Below are positions 7,626-17,390 of a DNA stretch of 64,000 bases, one piece after another; the stretch's first letter is position 1; each line of letters begins with the position of its first letter. Origin of the DNA: Streptococcus parasanguinis CC87K (lineage in GTDB: Bacteria; Bacillota; Bacilli; Lactobacillales; Streptococcaceae); contig NZ_KI669401.1 in assembly GCF_000507765.1 (NCBI RefSeq), positions 1,166,597 through 1,230,596 on the forward strand, read 5' to 3'. Under the pieces are notes generated by a model that ran no database searches, was not told the origin of the DNA, and worked only from the letters and a program-made list of their open reading frames with translations. Position numbers and translations under genes: made by a program.

Positions 7626-10600
7626 TTATCCTTGATCTGGACGATTTTTCTTCAAGCGGATAGCACCAAAAGTGAGAAGAAGAACCATCAAACCTACCAT
7701 CCCTGTTTGTTCATTTTCTTGCCCTGTATTAGGAAGAGAAGGTGATGATTGACTTGAGACCTCTTTAGTCGATGGATCCATTTCTGATACTCTTTCACGA
7801 TCTTTCTGGAACATTGGACGGATATCTGTCTGTTTCGCGACTATTGGATGCGTCTCGTTTCCATCTGGCCGTTTTCCTTTTTCACCTTCTTGCGTCGTCG
7901 TTGACGGTTGAGGAGATGGAATAGGAGAAGATGGGATAATTGGATCTTCTACCTGGTCATCTGAAACTTCGACAAAACTGGTCAAGTAACGATTGATACG
8001 CTCACCAACTGTATAGAAGAAGTCGTTTTCCACTGCACGATAACCTTTTGGTAGATCAATATGGATCTGATAGTCTCCATTCTCCAGGATCTTTTCAAAG
8101 GTCTTTGGTTCATAAAGAGTTTGTTCCAACTCCACTTTCTGACCGGTCTTTTTATCGATGGCAAAGACGCGGGTACCGTTTGGAAGTTCTTTATCAAAGA
8201 CGAGATCAAAGCGATTTTTGTCAATATAGTGGTAGACAAATTTGACCACACCTTCTGGATGCTCTTTGCTCAATTCAACTGTTACCGTTGTTGGAGAAGC
8301 CCAAGAGTAATTTTGGTCTTGGCTGACAACTTTTACAGTATAGGTTCCAAATGGAAGAGTTGGTAATGGATCTTCATAATAGCTGTTAAATTCCTTGTCA
8401 ATCCGATTTTCTTTGCTGTCAAACACTTGGTAACGCATCATTTCTGGATATTGATTGGTCGCCTCTCCCTTTTCATTGACAATTTGTACTTCTAAACGGC
8501 CGACCGTAGCTTCACTAGTTTCATGTGTTGGACTTGCTTCCTCTGTTCCGGCTTTTTCAGTCGTACTTTCTTCCGAGACAGCCTTTCCATCCAAAGTCAA
8601 GGTATTGGTATTATTGACCTGATCCCAAATATAGAAACGCACTGTTTGTAGATCGACTCCTTCAGGGATGAGATAGGTTCCATCTTCGTTTGGAGTGATT
8701 TCTACTTCCTGACCATCTTTTTGGTAGGAGAGGTATTTACCAGCTAGCCCACTACCCGTTTCAACAATCTCACCTGGCTTAAAGAGTCGGGTTGTTGGAT
8801 CATACAGATCCTTGGTGTTGGCCAATTGTGGCACTTGCTTATCGACCTTGACCTTTAAGACAATCTCTTGAGGTTTGGCACCAGGTGTGCTTGGACGATA
8901 AGTGACTACATATTGATAGTCCCCATCTGGAACAAGCTGATTGTTATTGTCCTTGCCTGCCCACTGTGTCGCATAAAGAATCTTACTACGATCGTTGATC
9001 CGCCAGCCATAATCTGATTTTTTCTGGCTCTCATTGCCTTTTTCAAAAATTGGATGTTCTCTCTTGATGTCATTCGCACGATAAACTGTCAGGTGAATAT
9101 TGTCCACATTTCTTAAGACCACTGCATTGAGTTTGACACTATCATAGGATCCATCATCATTTGGCGAGAATACGAGACTATTTCCATCGTAATGCCCATC
9201 TTTTTCTCCCAGGACAACCTGTACTTCTTTGCCCCCGCGCCAAATAGTGCTGACCAAGGCTGTAAAGTGATCTCCTGAGTCTTTTTCAGGGTGTTCCGCT
9301 TTTTCATTTGCGTAATAATAGAATGGTTTTTCATCCCCAGTGAAGGCATAGATAGGTTTTTCAATTCCTGGTAAATCTTGATAGTTCCCTTTAAAACCAA
9401 TATATGGAAGACTCACTAACTCTTTCTTGGTTTTGGCATCTTTAAAGAAGACAAAACCTTCTAAAAAGTAACCGTTTTTCATTTGATTGGTGAGCTCACT
9501 TGTATAGTTACTAGTATTCACAGAAATCGGAACCGTCACACTTCCCATAGCTGGTACATGAATGGTTTTTTCACCTTCTTGATCCAGTAGTTGGCGCATC
9601 TTCAAGGTAATACGTCCATTTTCCACTTGATCCGTATTAACGACCGTATGGTAAGTAAATTCTTTTGCTTCTGAACTAAGATTATGCACAGTGACATCAA
9701 ACGTGAAGGAATCCTTGACATTGCCAAGAGTCAGACTGCTATTTGTTCCTTTTCCACCTGTTACAAAGACATCGCCAAAGGCTGCAGCTGCAGCATCCAT
9801 AAGACCAGATCCTTGTTGGCGGACAGAGGAGTAGCTCTTGCTTTCCTGATCAAAATGAGGCTTGGCTGTACTCATGACTAACTGGCGTAAAAGCGTATGA
9901 ATTTGCTCTGGACTATAATTTGGGAATCGTTGTTCCAAAGCTTGCTTGATCAAGGCTGTCGCACCTGCCGCATGAGGTGTCGCCATACTCGTACCTGCAT
10001 CCATATCATAGGAACCATCTGGAATCGCTGAATAAACCATTCCCCCAGGAAGGGTAACATCTGGCTTGAGTTTTCCTTCAGCAGAAAGCCCCCAACCAGT
10101 AAAGAAGAGCATCTTGTTTGCTTCACTATAGGGTACTTTCTTAACTTCTTGATGGAAGGTCAGCTTGTACTCTCCAGCATGAGAAGCTAGCTCTTTTCCG
10201 ATAGAATGACCAAGTACACTGACAGGATAGAAGGATCCCCAATACCCCATGGAAAGATTTTGAAGAGTATCTCCTTGTTCCTCATTTTGATAAACTAGAA
10301 CCCCTTTTGCTCCAGCTTGTCTGAGGGCATTGACCTTATCTTCATCTGTTACATCGCCACCACTTTCAACCAGGGCAATTTGGTCTTTTACAGCAGCATT
10401 TCGATAAGTGTCTTCTCCGCCTTTTGGTACTGAAACATATGTTTGAGGACCTTCTACTGGGAAGATCAACCGATAAACGTGTAAATCGACCAAGCCGTTT
10501 TGGAATTCTTTTTTATCCTTTAAAGCTGGGATTTCAAGGCGAATGGTCGTTTCGTGATTGATATTATTATTGAAGGCGCCAATGGCAAGAACCCCATCTT

Positions 10601-12014
10601 CAATGGAGGGTTCATCGATCGTTCCTGTATCTGGAGCATCTGCTTTTGGTTTGGCCTGCCAATAACCACTTACAGCATAGTTTCCTGCTGCGGCATTGAT
10701 AACAACACCGGATTTACGAGCGAATTCAAAGGCTTGACGAGTTAAGGGATTAGTGTCTGCTTCAGACCCATTGACCCCACCAAAACTCATATTGATGGTA
10801 TCTGCACCTAGTTTAACCGCATCCTCAACTGCTTTGGCTACGATAAATCCTTGTTCCGTCATTCCTTTCTTATCAGAGAAAACACGCATAAAGATAAGCT
10901 GAGCTTCGGGTGCGACGCCTTTTAAATATTCACCAGTTGGGACTGGTTTTGTCGCATTCCCCACAGCCGACCCTGCCACGTGGGTCCCATGTGAACGCGG
11001 ATCATCTTCTCGAATCTCATCGTTCATATCAGAGTAATTGTAGGCATAGACCACCTTATCGTTGTACCATTTCCCATAAGTAATGCCTGCCTTTTTCATT
11101 GCCACTTCCATCTGCTCTTTATTCTGGTATTTGGCTTTGCTTTTATCGGTTAAACTAAAGAAATTATGGTGGACGTCAAGGCCTGTATCTAAAACGGCTA
11201 CCACCCGACCTTGGCCCTTGATTCCTTTGTCCCAAAGGGGTTGCAGATTGATCAATTCATTCTCATCACTCACTTTTGTAGGAAGAAGGGTGTTCTGCTT
11301 ATTTGAGCTAGGCTCTCCATCCGTTCTAGCCGTCAATGGGGTAATTTCCACCTTTTCAACACGTGCGAGTTGCCGAATCTTCAAAGCATCCTTGTACTTG
11401 GTTTCTAAAACGAATCCATTAAAAACCAAATCAAAATCTGCCAATTTTTTGTACTGAATTCCTTTTTCCTTCAATTCATTTAATACAGTTTCCTTGATTG
11501 GAGCATTATTCTGGATCTGCTCTGCAATACTTGGAGACGTTGCCGTCTCTTGCTTCTTCGTCTCCAAGCGTACCAAGGCCTGAACAGGGGCTTCATCTGC
11601 CACAGTTTCTGAAGTACTTTCTTTATTTTCTACTGGATTCGCTTCTGGAATAGATTGATCCTGCTGCTCTTTCTTTTCAACAGCTTCTTTTTCAGGTATA
11701 GGATCCGAGACCGGTTTTGTTGGAGTCTGTGAAGGGGCTATCTCAGGAGTTTTATCAGGTATAGGTTGCTCTTGTGAAGAAGTTTCAATACTGACTTTAT
11801 CAGTTGGAAGAGCTGCAGCTGAGTCTTTGTCCTGACCAGCTGTCGGATTTACTGCCTGACTTTCTTCTTTTGCTACGATAGCAGGAGTATTCAGTTGCCC
11901 TTCCTGCTCCTCAGCCAAAACAGTCGCACCACAAAAAAGGCATCCGACAAGTACCGATACCAAACCGACTGCATATTTACGGAAAGAAAACCGTTGTTGC
12001 CTTTCACTTCTCAT
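7626..12014 (-). CDS. Cell-wall-anchored subtilisin-like serine protease (S8), copy 2
   Basis: 1462 residues with the same architecture as copy 1. YSIRK-type signal (FSFRKYAVGLVSVLVG), long Glu/Pro/Thr-rich propeptide to ~240, catalytic Asp276 (VLDTGLD), His342 (SHGTHVAGSA) and Ser676 (GTSMATPH), oxyanion Asn in AAAGNYA, PA insertion, Fn3-like region (VHNLSSEAKEFTYHT), bacterial Ig-like repeats, LPNTG at 1427-1431 and a basic tail. The two copies are clear paralogues over the catalytic and Fn3 regions but differ in propeptide and sorting region. First gene of the tandem pair, with its own promoter and a cre site upstream, so carbon-catabolite control is likely. Surface endopeptidase; substrate unknown. 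Confidence 0.93.
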   Translation of the reverse strand: MRSERQQRFSFRKYAVGLVSVLVGCLFCGATVLAEEQEGQLNTPAIVAKEESQAVNPTAGQDKDSAAALPTDKVSIETSSQEQPIPDKTPEIAPSQTPTKPVSDPIPEKEAVEKKEQQDQSIPEANPVENKESTSETVADEAPVQALVRLETKKQETATSPSIAEQIQNNAPIKETVLNELKEKGIQYKKLADFDLVFNGFVLETKYKDALKIRQLARVEKVEITPLTARTDGEPSSNKQNTLLPTKVSDENELINLQPLWDKGIKGQGRVVAVLDTGLDVHHNFFSLTDKSKAKYQNKEQMEVAMKKAGITYGKWYNDKVVYAYNYSDMNDEIREDDPRSHGTHVAGSAVGNATKPVPTGEYLKGVAPEAQLIFMRVFSDKKGMTEQGFIVAKAVEDAVKLGADTINMSFGGVNGSEADTNPLTRQAFEFARKSGVVINAAAGNYAVSGYWQAKPKADAPDTGTIDEPSIEDGVLAIGAFNNNINHETTIRLEIPALKDKKEFQNGLVDLHVYRLIFPVEGPQTYVSVPKGGEDTYRNAAVKDQIALVESGGDVTDEDKVNALRQAGAKGVLVYQNEEQGDTLQNLSMGYWGSFYPVSVLGHSIGKELASHAGEYKLTFHQEVKKVPYSEANKMLFFTGWGLSAEGKLKPDVTLPGGMVYSAIPDGSYDMDAGTSMATPHAAGATALIKQALEQRFPNYSPEQIHTLLRQLVMSTAKPHFDQESKSYSSVRQQGSGLMDAAAAAFGDVFVTGGKGTNSSLTLGNVKDSFTFDVTVHNLSSEAKEFTYHTVVNTDQVENGRITLKMRQLLDQEGEKTIHVPAMGSVTVPISVNTSNYTSELTNQMKNGYFLEGFVFFKDAKTKKELVSLPYIGFKGNYQDLPGIEKPIYAFTGDEKPFYYYANEKAEHPEKDSGDHFTALVSTIWRGGKEVQVVLGEKDGHYDGNSLVFSPNDDGSYDSVKLNAVVLRNVDNIHLTVYRANDIKREHPIFEKGNESQKKSDYGWRINDRSKILYATQWAGKDNNNQLVPDGDYQYVVTYRPSTPGAKPQEIVLKVKVDKQVPQLANTKDLYDPTTRLFKPGEIVETGSGLAGKYLSYQKDGQEVEITPNEDGTYLIPEGVDLQTVRFYIWDQVNNTNTLTLDGKAVSEESTTEKAGTEEASPTHETSEATVGRLEVQIVNEKGEATNQYPEMMRYQVFDSKENRIDKEFNSYYEDPLPTLPFGTYTVKVVSQDQNYSWASPTTVTVELSKEHPEGVVKFVYHYIDKNRFDLVFDKELPNGTRVFAIDKKTGQKVELEQTLYEPKTFEKILENGDYQIHIDLPKGYRAVENDFFYTVGERINRYLTSFVEVSDDQVEDPIIPSSPIPSPQPSTTTQEGEKGKRPDGNETHPIVAKQTDIRPMFQKDRERVSEMDPSTKEVSSQSSPSLPNTGQENEQTGMVGLMVLLLTFGAIRLKKNRPDQG

Positions 12015-12043
12015 CTACATGACCTCCTATGTCATTATTATAT

Positions 12044-12058
12044 TTGTAAGCGGTTGCT
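12044..12058. promoter_or_regulatory. CcpA cre site at the subtilase 2 promoter
   Basis: TTGTAAGCGGTTGCT matches every fixed position of the cre consensus WTGNAANCGNWNNCW. It lies just downstream of the -10 (12066-12071), at about the transcription start, a position that gives repression by CcpA. Confidence 0.75.
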
Positions 12059-12065
12059 TGTTTCC

Positions 12066-12094
12066 ATTTTAGCTCTTCTCTCTATCAAAGTCAA
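12066..12094 (-). promoter_or_regulatory. Promoter of the subtilase pair
   Basis: Minus strand: -35 TTGACT (12089-12094), 17-nt spacer, -10 TAAAAT (12066-12071). The ATG at 12014 follows, with an AGGAGG site. Confidence 0.78.
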
Positions 12095-12159
12095 TAAATT
12101 ATAGTAAAATTCCTAAGGTATAATAAATGATTGATTCTTCTGAAAATTCCACCCATAAA

Positions 12160-12190
12160 TAAAAAAGGAGCTCCCCGTTGGGAGCTCCTG
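12160..12190 (-). terminator. Terminator of the 5'-nucleotidase gene
   Basis: AGGAGCTCCC and GGGAGCTCCT form a perfect 10-bp stem with a CGTT loop (12166-12189). Read on the minus strand it is followed by six T. It separates the nucleotidase transcript from the subtilase promoter. Confidence 0.9.
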
Positions 12191-12240
12191 ATTCTTTTTA
12201 TCGAGAATTTTTTGACCCTTTTTGCTAGTCTCTTTTTCTC

Positions 12241-12468
12241 TTAACCTTCACGTTTTTTGCTGGCTACAAAGCCTGCTAAAGCTAATGAGGTCATACCAAA
12301 GAGGCTAAGGACTGTTGAAGCCAATTCATCTTGACCTGTTTTTGGAAGACCAGTTGCTGGTGTAGCAGCTACTTCTGCTTGACCACCTGTATGATAGGTA
12401 ACAGCGACTGGTTTGTTTGTTGCCACTTCTTTTGTTTCGCTTGCAGCTGGTTGAGCTGGAGTTACTGG
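12241..12468. repeat. Direct repeat copy 2: shared LPKTG sorting region
   Basis: Partner of 3044-3271. The encoded 75 residues differ at only two positions (Ser/Ile and Gly/Ser). With copy 1 it flanks about 9 kb containing both subtilase genes in direct orientation. Confidence 0.9.
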
Positions 12469-14325
12469 AGTTTCAGGTTGAGGAGTTGGGGTAACAGGAG
12501 ACACTGGAGCTACAGGATGGACTGGATTTACAGGACTTACCGGATCAACTGGCGCTGGCTGTGGTTGTGGTTCTGGAGTAGGTGTTTCTTCTTCCACTTT
12601 TTCCACAAAGGTCTTGTTGCCCAAGATTGAAGCAGACAACTTCTTCCCTGCCTTATTCACATCTTCGATGTATTGGATAAAGACTTCCGTATCTGGATTA
12701 ATGGCACCGATCAATTTTGTATCACGGAAGACTGAGAATCCATCTCCGCCACCATACAAGAAGTCGTTGATAATTGCCTTGTAGGTCTTGTTGCGATCAA
12801 TTTCGGTTCCGTCTGCCTTGTAAGCTTTCACGACCTTATATGGATTTTCTTCTGTTGCATCAGCTGGTTTTGTATAGGTGTACTTGATCCCTGCCATTTG
12901 CAAGAAGTAGAGCTCTTTTTCATCATATTGTTGGTCCAAAGCTTTGTAGATTTGGTCCCCAGTGATTTCTACTACTTGGAGGATATTTCCAAATGGTTGC
13001 ACTGCTTGAGCTGCACCCCAAGTTACTGTTCCGTCTGGTTTCACCACGAGGTCTGCACGGATTCCTCCATTATTGGTGAAGGCAAAGTCAACATCTGGAT
13101 AACCTGATTTTTTGGCAATATCTAGTTGCGCTGCTGTGACCAAATCTCCAACAGCACTTTCTTTTTGTGCATTCAGTTCACGGGTAATATTTTCAGCTTT
13201 GTCTGCTGTACCGATTTTTGCTTCTGTTACTTTTTTAACTGTCGCATTGGCATCATCGATGATCGCTTGAACCTTGGCATCTTTTGCTTTGCCTTTCGAT
13301 GGATCTACAGCAATAATTTTAGCAGTTGGAGCTTTGACAAAGTCAGCTGTATCCGTATCTAGGACCCCACGGACATCCGAGTAAGCTTTCCCTTGAGACG
13401 TACCTTGAACGATCAAGGTATTTCCAACCATCCCGTTTGTATATTGGTGGTTGTGACCTGCAAAGACGATATCCACTGAGTTTTCAGGATAGATTTGGTT
13501 TAATTTTTTGATCATGTCTGCAGCCGGACCTTCTGCTACACCATTCTTACTAGTGGCAGCAACGTGGGCCAAGACAGCGATCGCATGGACCCCTTGGTCA
13601 TTTAATTCACGCGCATATTTGGCAATCGATTCTGCTTCATCCAAAACTCGGTATTGTTCATGATTTTTACGCAAAACAAGATTTGGGAATTCTGTCGTAA
13701 CAACCCCGATAAATCCAACCTTAACGGTCTTGTCATTGACTGGGATTTCTTTGATGGTATAAGGTTTCCAGTCAAATGGGATTTTATTGGTATCTTTGTC
13801 AACCAAGTTGGCAATGACAACTTCTTGTTTGGAAGCTTCATGAGGATACTCATCGACGATCTTGTTGAATTGACCAGGTGTTGGGGCTTCTCCCTTCATG
13901 ATCCGGTTGAATTCACCAAGTCCTTCGTCAAACTCGTGATTACCAAGGGTTCCGTATTCAAAGTTCATTTCATTGAAGACTTTTACAGTTGGTTCATCTT
14001 GAAGGAGGGCAGAGTTAGCTGGACTAGCGCCGACCATATCTCCCGCTTGCACACGGATGCTGGCATTAGGCGTTCCTGCATTCTCTGTTTCAAAGTCTTT
14101 TTGCGAATCGTTCAAATAGGTTGCCAAAAGCGGGGCTGTTCCTGCGTTTTTCACAGTTTCACCTTCTAAACGAGCTGTCCCTGTTTGTTCCAAGGCACCG
14201 TGGAAGTCATTGACGCCCATAAACTGCACGGGCAATTCGTCTGCAAAAACGCTATTGATCGCAAAAACACTAAGACCCGCAGCGACCGCTAGGATACTGC
14301 TTTTCAAGATAATTTTTTTCTTCAT
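12241..14325 (-). CDS. nt5e: Cell-wall-anchored ecto-5'-nucleotidase / metallophosphatase
   Basis: 694 residues from the ATG at 14325, which has GGAG six bases upstream; a longer in-frame ATG four codons earlier contains that site and is less likely. Signal peptide MKKKIILKSSILAVAAG..FADE, then the two-domain 5'-nucleotidase: metal-binding NDFHG, GDMVGASP, GNHEFDEG and AGHNHQ, then the substrate domain with GGIRADL and YGGGDGFSVF. A Pro/Val-rich spacer (~585-625) leads to LPKTG (660-664), a membrane helix and KKREG. The family dephosphorylates nucleotides to nucleosides; streptococcal homologues make adenosine from ATP/ADP/AMP outside the cell and affect platelets and phagocytes. Own promoter and terminator. 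Confidence 0.93.
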   Translation of the reverse strand: MKKKIILKSSILAVAAGLSVFAINSVFADELPVQFMGVNDFHGALEQTGTARLEGETVKNAGTAPLLATYLNDSQKDFETENAGTPNASIRVQAGDMVGASPANSALLQDEPTVKVFNEMNFEYGTLGNHEFDEGLGEFNRIMKGEAPTPGQFNKIVDEYPHEASKQEVVIANLVDKDTNKIPFDWKPYTIKEIPVNDKTVKVGFIGVVTTEFPNLVLRKNHEQYRVLDEAESIAKYARELNDQGVHAIAVLAHVAATSKNGVAEGPAADMIKKLNQIYPENSVDIVFAGHNHQYTNGMVGNTLIVQGTSQGKAYSDVRGVLDTDTADFVKAPTAKIIAVDPSKGKAKDAKVQAIIDDANATVKKVTEAKIGTADKAENITRELNAQKESAVGDLVTAAQLDIAKKSGYPDVDFAFTNNGGIRADLVVKPDGTVTWGAAQAVQPFGNILQVVEITGDQIYKALDQQYDEKELYFLQMAGIKYTYTKPADATEENPYKVVKAYKADGTEIDRNKTYKAIINDFLYGGGDGFSVFRDTKLIGAINPDTEVFIQYIEDVNKAGKKLSASILGNKTFVEKVEEETPTPEPQPQPAPVDPVSPVNPVHPVAPVSPVTPTPQPETPVTPAQPAASETKEVATNKPVAVTYHTGGQAEVAATPATGLPKTGQDELASTVLSLFGMTSLALAGFVASKKREG

Positions 14326-14406
14326 AGAATACTCCATTTTCTAATGTAGGATACTTCTCCAAAAAGGAGAACGCAGAACAGTTGATTTGCTGCAATCAGC
14401 TCTTCC

Positions 14407-14435
14407 ATTTTACTATTTTTTCGTTTTTACTTCAA
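14407..14435 (-). promoter_or_regulatory. Promoter of the 5'-nucleotidase gene
   Basis: Minus strand: -35 TTGAAG (14430-14435), 17-nt spacer, -10 TAAAAT (14407-14412). The ~80-nt leader contains a small TTCTCC/GGAGAA hairpin near 14354-14370. Confidence 0.7.
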
Positions 14436-14463
14436 TATTTTCCTGGAAACTCTTACAATTTTA

Positions 14464-14478
14464 TTGGAAAACGCTTGA
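14464..14478. promoter_or_regulatory. cre-like site upstream of the 5'-nucleotidase promoter
   Basis: TTGGAAAACGCTTGA fits the cre consensus except for one fixed position near its end (A for C). It lies about 30 bp upstream of the -35. CcpA binding here is an inference. Confidence 0.4.
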
Positions 14479-14534
14479 TTTCCGAACATCTATTTTCAGT
14501 CTCTTCCTTTTGTTACTTGCTGTTCCTCACAAAA

Positions 14535-14710
14535 GAGGCTGGGACAAAAGTCCTAGCCTCTCAATTATTTTTGGATTGTCGAGCAAGACGCAGTGGTTGA
14601 GTGGGCTCTACTACGCTGATTTCATCAGCTTTTACAGCCCTACTCAACTGTGCGGAGGTGGGACGACGAAATCGAATTCTAACGAATTACCGATTTCTGT
14701 CCCACTCTCT
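14535..14710 (-). repeat. Multi-hairpin 3' repeat, copy A (after the phosphoketolase gene)
   Basis: About 176 bp starting 4 bp after the phosphoketolase stop. Three nested hairpins are visible: GTGGGAC..GAAATCG with its complement at 14661-14708, a GTTGAGT/ACTCAAC arm pair in the middle enclosing GCTGAT/ATCAGC, and a terminator-like GAGGCTGGGAC/GTCCTAGCCTC at the end (14535-14560), which on the minus strand runs into T-rich sequence. It is almost identical to copy C (52070-52249, reverse strand) and close to copy B (40514-40690). Confidence 0.9.
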
Positions 14711-14714
14711 TTTC

Positions 14715-17099
14715 TTATTTATTCACGTTTTCCCATTTCCAGTTTTGAACTTCTGGAATGTCGTCTCCGTTTTCACGGATGTAGTCATGGTGGAAGGCGA
14801 TTGTTTCATCCATTTGAGCTGCGAATTCAGCTGCTTCTGCTCCAAGAGCTGCATTAGCTGCATCTTGTGCCAAGTGGAAGCGATCCAACTCAGACATCAC
14901 ACGCATATCAAATGGTGTGGTGATATCCCCGTTTTCACGGTAACCATGCACGCGCAAGTTATGGTTGTGACGGTTGAAGAAGATATCACGGATCATGCCT
15001 TCGTAACCATGGAAGGCAAAGATGACTGGTTTATCAGTTGTGAAGACTTTGTCAAATTCTTCATCTGAAAGCCCACGCGCATCAACGGATGGGTAACGCA
15101 ATTTCAAGATGTCGATAACGTTGACAAAGCGGATCTTCAATTCTGGGAAGGCTTTGTGCAAGATTGTAATAGCAGCAAGAGCTTCTAAGTTTGGCTCTGT
15201 ACCTGCAGCAGCAATAACAAGATCTGGCTCTTCATCTGCTGAAACAGTTGATGCCCAATCGATCACCTTGTATCCTTCACGAACCAATTCTTCTGCTTCA
15301 GCTGCTGAGTAGAATTGAGGACGTGGGTGTTTAGAAGAAACGATCAAGTTGATCACATCTTCTCCCTTGAAGGCTTCATCCATTACCGCAAGCAAGCTAT
15401 TGGTATCTGCTGGCAAGTACTCACGGATGTATTCAGGAGTTTTCTCAGCCAAGTGAGTCAAGATACCTGGATCTTGGTGAGTGTAGCCATTGTGGTCTTG
15501 TTGGAAGACCGTTGAAGTTGCAATCAAGTTCAAGGCTGGGTAGTTTTTACGCCATGTTGTATGTGTCTTAGACTTACGCAACCATTTGAAGTGTTGAGTG
15601 ATCATAGAATCCACAACACGAAGGAAGGATTCGTAAGAGGCGAAGAATCCATGACGACCTGTCAAGACATATCCTTCAAGCATTCCTTCTGCTTGGTGCT
15701 CTGACAATTGAGAGTCAATGACACGACCAGCAGGGCTCAAGGCTTCATCGTAGTCTGGTTTCATACGTCCTAACCATTGACGGCTTGTACGAGTGAAGAC
15801 TTCTTGAAGACGGTTTGATTTGGTTTCGTCTGGACCGAAGATACGGAAGTTATCTGGGTTCGCATCTACCAAGTCTGCCGCATACTTACCAAATTCGATC
15901 ATGTCTTGAGCCATGATTTCACCTGGTGTGTTAAATTGAAGGGCATGTTTCTTCCAATCAGCTGTGTTCATTGGTTTGATCACACCAGCATTTGTGATTG
16001 GGTTCATCGCCATGCGACGGTCACCTTTTGGTGCAATTTCAGCAATTTCCGGAACTAGTTTACCAGTTTCGTCAAACAATTCAGCTGGACGGTAAGATTC
16101 CAACCATGAAAGAAGGGCATCGACATGCTCCATGTGGTGAGCATCTACTGGGATTGGAACTTGGTGCGCACGGAATCCACCCTCGATAGGTGTTCCTTCC
16201 CATGCTTTTGGACCAGTCCAACCTTTAGGAATACGAGCAATCAAGACAGGGTAAACTGGTTGAGTTGCTTCTTCAGCAGAACCTTTACGAGCTTCTGCTT
16301 GGACTTTCTTGATTTCTTCAATTGCTTCGTCTAATTTTTCTGCAAACAAAGCATGAGCTGCTTCGTGGTCGTCAGAAATAGCGGTTACGTCTGCAAAGAT
16401 TGGTTTCCATCCAAGACCTTCAAAGAAGAGGGCCAATTCTTCGTCTGTTTTGCGTTCGAAGATGGTTGGGTTGTGGATCTTTCCACCATTGAGGTAGAAG
16501 ATTGGAAGGATCGCCCCATCGTTGACTGGGTTCAAGAAGGTATTTGACAACCAACCAGCCATCAATGGACCTGTTTCTCCTTCACCGTCACCGATAACTG
16601 TAGCAGCAATCACATCTGGATTATCCAATACAGCACCTGCAGCGTGAGAAAGGGCATAACCAAGTTCTCCACCTTCGTGGATAGATCCTGGTGTTTCAGG
16701 CGCCGCGTGAGAAGCGATTCCTCCTGGGAATGAGAAGATCTTACACAAGTGTTTGAAACCTTCTTCATTTTGTGGGATGTTTGGATTCAATTCAGTATAA
16801 GAACCATCTAAGTAAGAGTTCGATACCATTACTTGTCCACCGTGACCTGGTCCTTCAATGTAGAACATATCCAAGTCGTATTTGTTGATGGCACGGTTCA
16901 AGTGAGCATAGATAAAGTTTTGCCCTGGTACAGTTCCCCAGTGTCCGATTGGGTGAGCCTTCAAGTCATTTTCAACGACTTTGCGCTTCAACAATGGGTT
17001 ATCTTTCAAGTACATTTGAGCAGCTGAAATGTAGTTGGCTGCACGCCACCAAGCGTCTACTTTATCCAAGTAAGCTTTGCTGTTATAATCGACAGTCAT
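14715..17099 (-). CDS. xfp: Xylulose-5-phosphate/fructose-6-phosphate phosphoketolase
   Basis: 794 residues, full length for the family. Thiamine-diphosphate enzyme that cleaves xylulose-5-P (and fructose-6-P) with phosphate to acetyl-phosphate plus glyceraldehyde-3-P (or erythrose-4-P). Visible family features: [13 protein letters not shown] near 51, GPGHGG near 84, the TPP-binding [14 protein letters not shown] near 172, [12 protein letters not shown] and the C-terminal [24 protein letters not shown]. Cytosolic, central to pentose and aerobic acetate metabolism. Single-gene unit: upstream is ~290 bp with palindromes, downstream is repeat copy A carrying a terminator. Start ATG 17099 has a GAGGAG site. 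Confidence 0.97.
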   Translation of the reverse strand: MTVDYNSKAYLDKVDAWWRAANYISAAQMYLKDNPLLKRKVVENDLKAHPIGHWGTVPGQNFIYAHLNRAINKYDLDMFYIEGPGHGGQVMVSNSYLDGSYTELNPNIPQNEEGFKHLCKIFSFPGGIASHAAPETPGSIHEGGELGYALSHAAGAVLDNPDVIAATVIGDGEGETGPLMAGWLSNTFLNPVNDGAILPIFYLNGGKIHNPTIFERKTDEELALFFEGLGWKPIFADVTAISDDHEAAHALFAEKLDEAIEEIKKVQAEARKGSAEEATQPVYPVLIARIPKGWTGPKAWEGTPIEGGFRAHQVPIPVDAHHMEHVDALLSWLESYRPAELFDETGKLVPEIAEIAPKGDRRMAMNPITNAGVIKPMNTADWKKHALQFNTPGEIMAQDMIEFGKYAADLVDANPDNFRIFGPDETKSNRLQEVFTRTSRQWLGRMKPDYDEALSPAGRVIDSQLSEHQAEGMLEGYVLTGRHGFFASYESFLRVVDSMITQHFKWLRKSKTHTTWRKNYPALNLIATSTVFQQDHNGYTHQDPGILTHLAEKTPEYIREYLPADTNSLLAVMDEAFKGEDVINLIVSSKHPRPQFYSAAEAEELVREGYKVIDWASTVSADEEPDLVIAAAGTEPNLEALAAITILHKAFPELKIRFVNVIDILKLRYPSVDARGLSDEEFDKVFTTDKPVIFAFHGYEGMIRDIFFNRHNHNLRVHGYRENGDITTPFDMRVMSELDRFHLAQDAANAALGAEAAEFAAQMDETIAFHHDYIRENGDDIPEVQNWKWENVNK

Positions 17100-17339
17100 C
17101 TTGTCTCCTCACAATTTCTAGACAGGTCTGTTGAACAACCTGTTCGTTTGATCAATAGTTTAAACAATCTGTTTTCACGACAAACAGATGATATTGAAGA
17201 AAATATTCAATATTACTTCTATTCTATCAAGAATTTCCCTTTTTGTACATCAGAAAGTAAGAAAAATATTCTTTGAACGTCAAATTTTAATTTCCCACTA
17301 AAGTGGTTCCATTCCCTACAGGGATAGGTTTTAAAAAAA
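17100..17339. promoter_or_regulatory. Upstream region of xfp with several inverted repeats
   Basis: About 240 bp of leader and promoter region. Perfect palindromic arms ATCTGTTT/AAACAGAT lie at 17167-17189, and ACAGGT/ACCTGT at 17122-17143. Short hairpins CCACT/AGTGG and CCCT/AGGG lie near 17295-17323. I could not assign a convincing -35/-10 pair. The palindromes could be operator or RNA structure. Confidence 0.5.
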
Positions 17340-17371
17340 GACTTTGCTGATTTTTGCAAACGAGCAAAGTC
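17340..17371 (-). terminator. Terminator of hutI
   Basis: GACTTTGCT (17340-17348) pairs with AGCAAAGTC (17363-17371). Read on the minus strand it is followed by a run of seven T. Confidence 0.9.
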
Positions 17372-17390
17372 CCAAATGAAATGGAGGAGG

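Noticed and set aside
14382..14714. Plus-strand open frames across 14382-14857
   Set aside because: They run through repeat copy A and antisense of xfp; the hairpin repeat explains the region.
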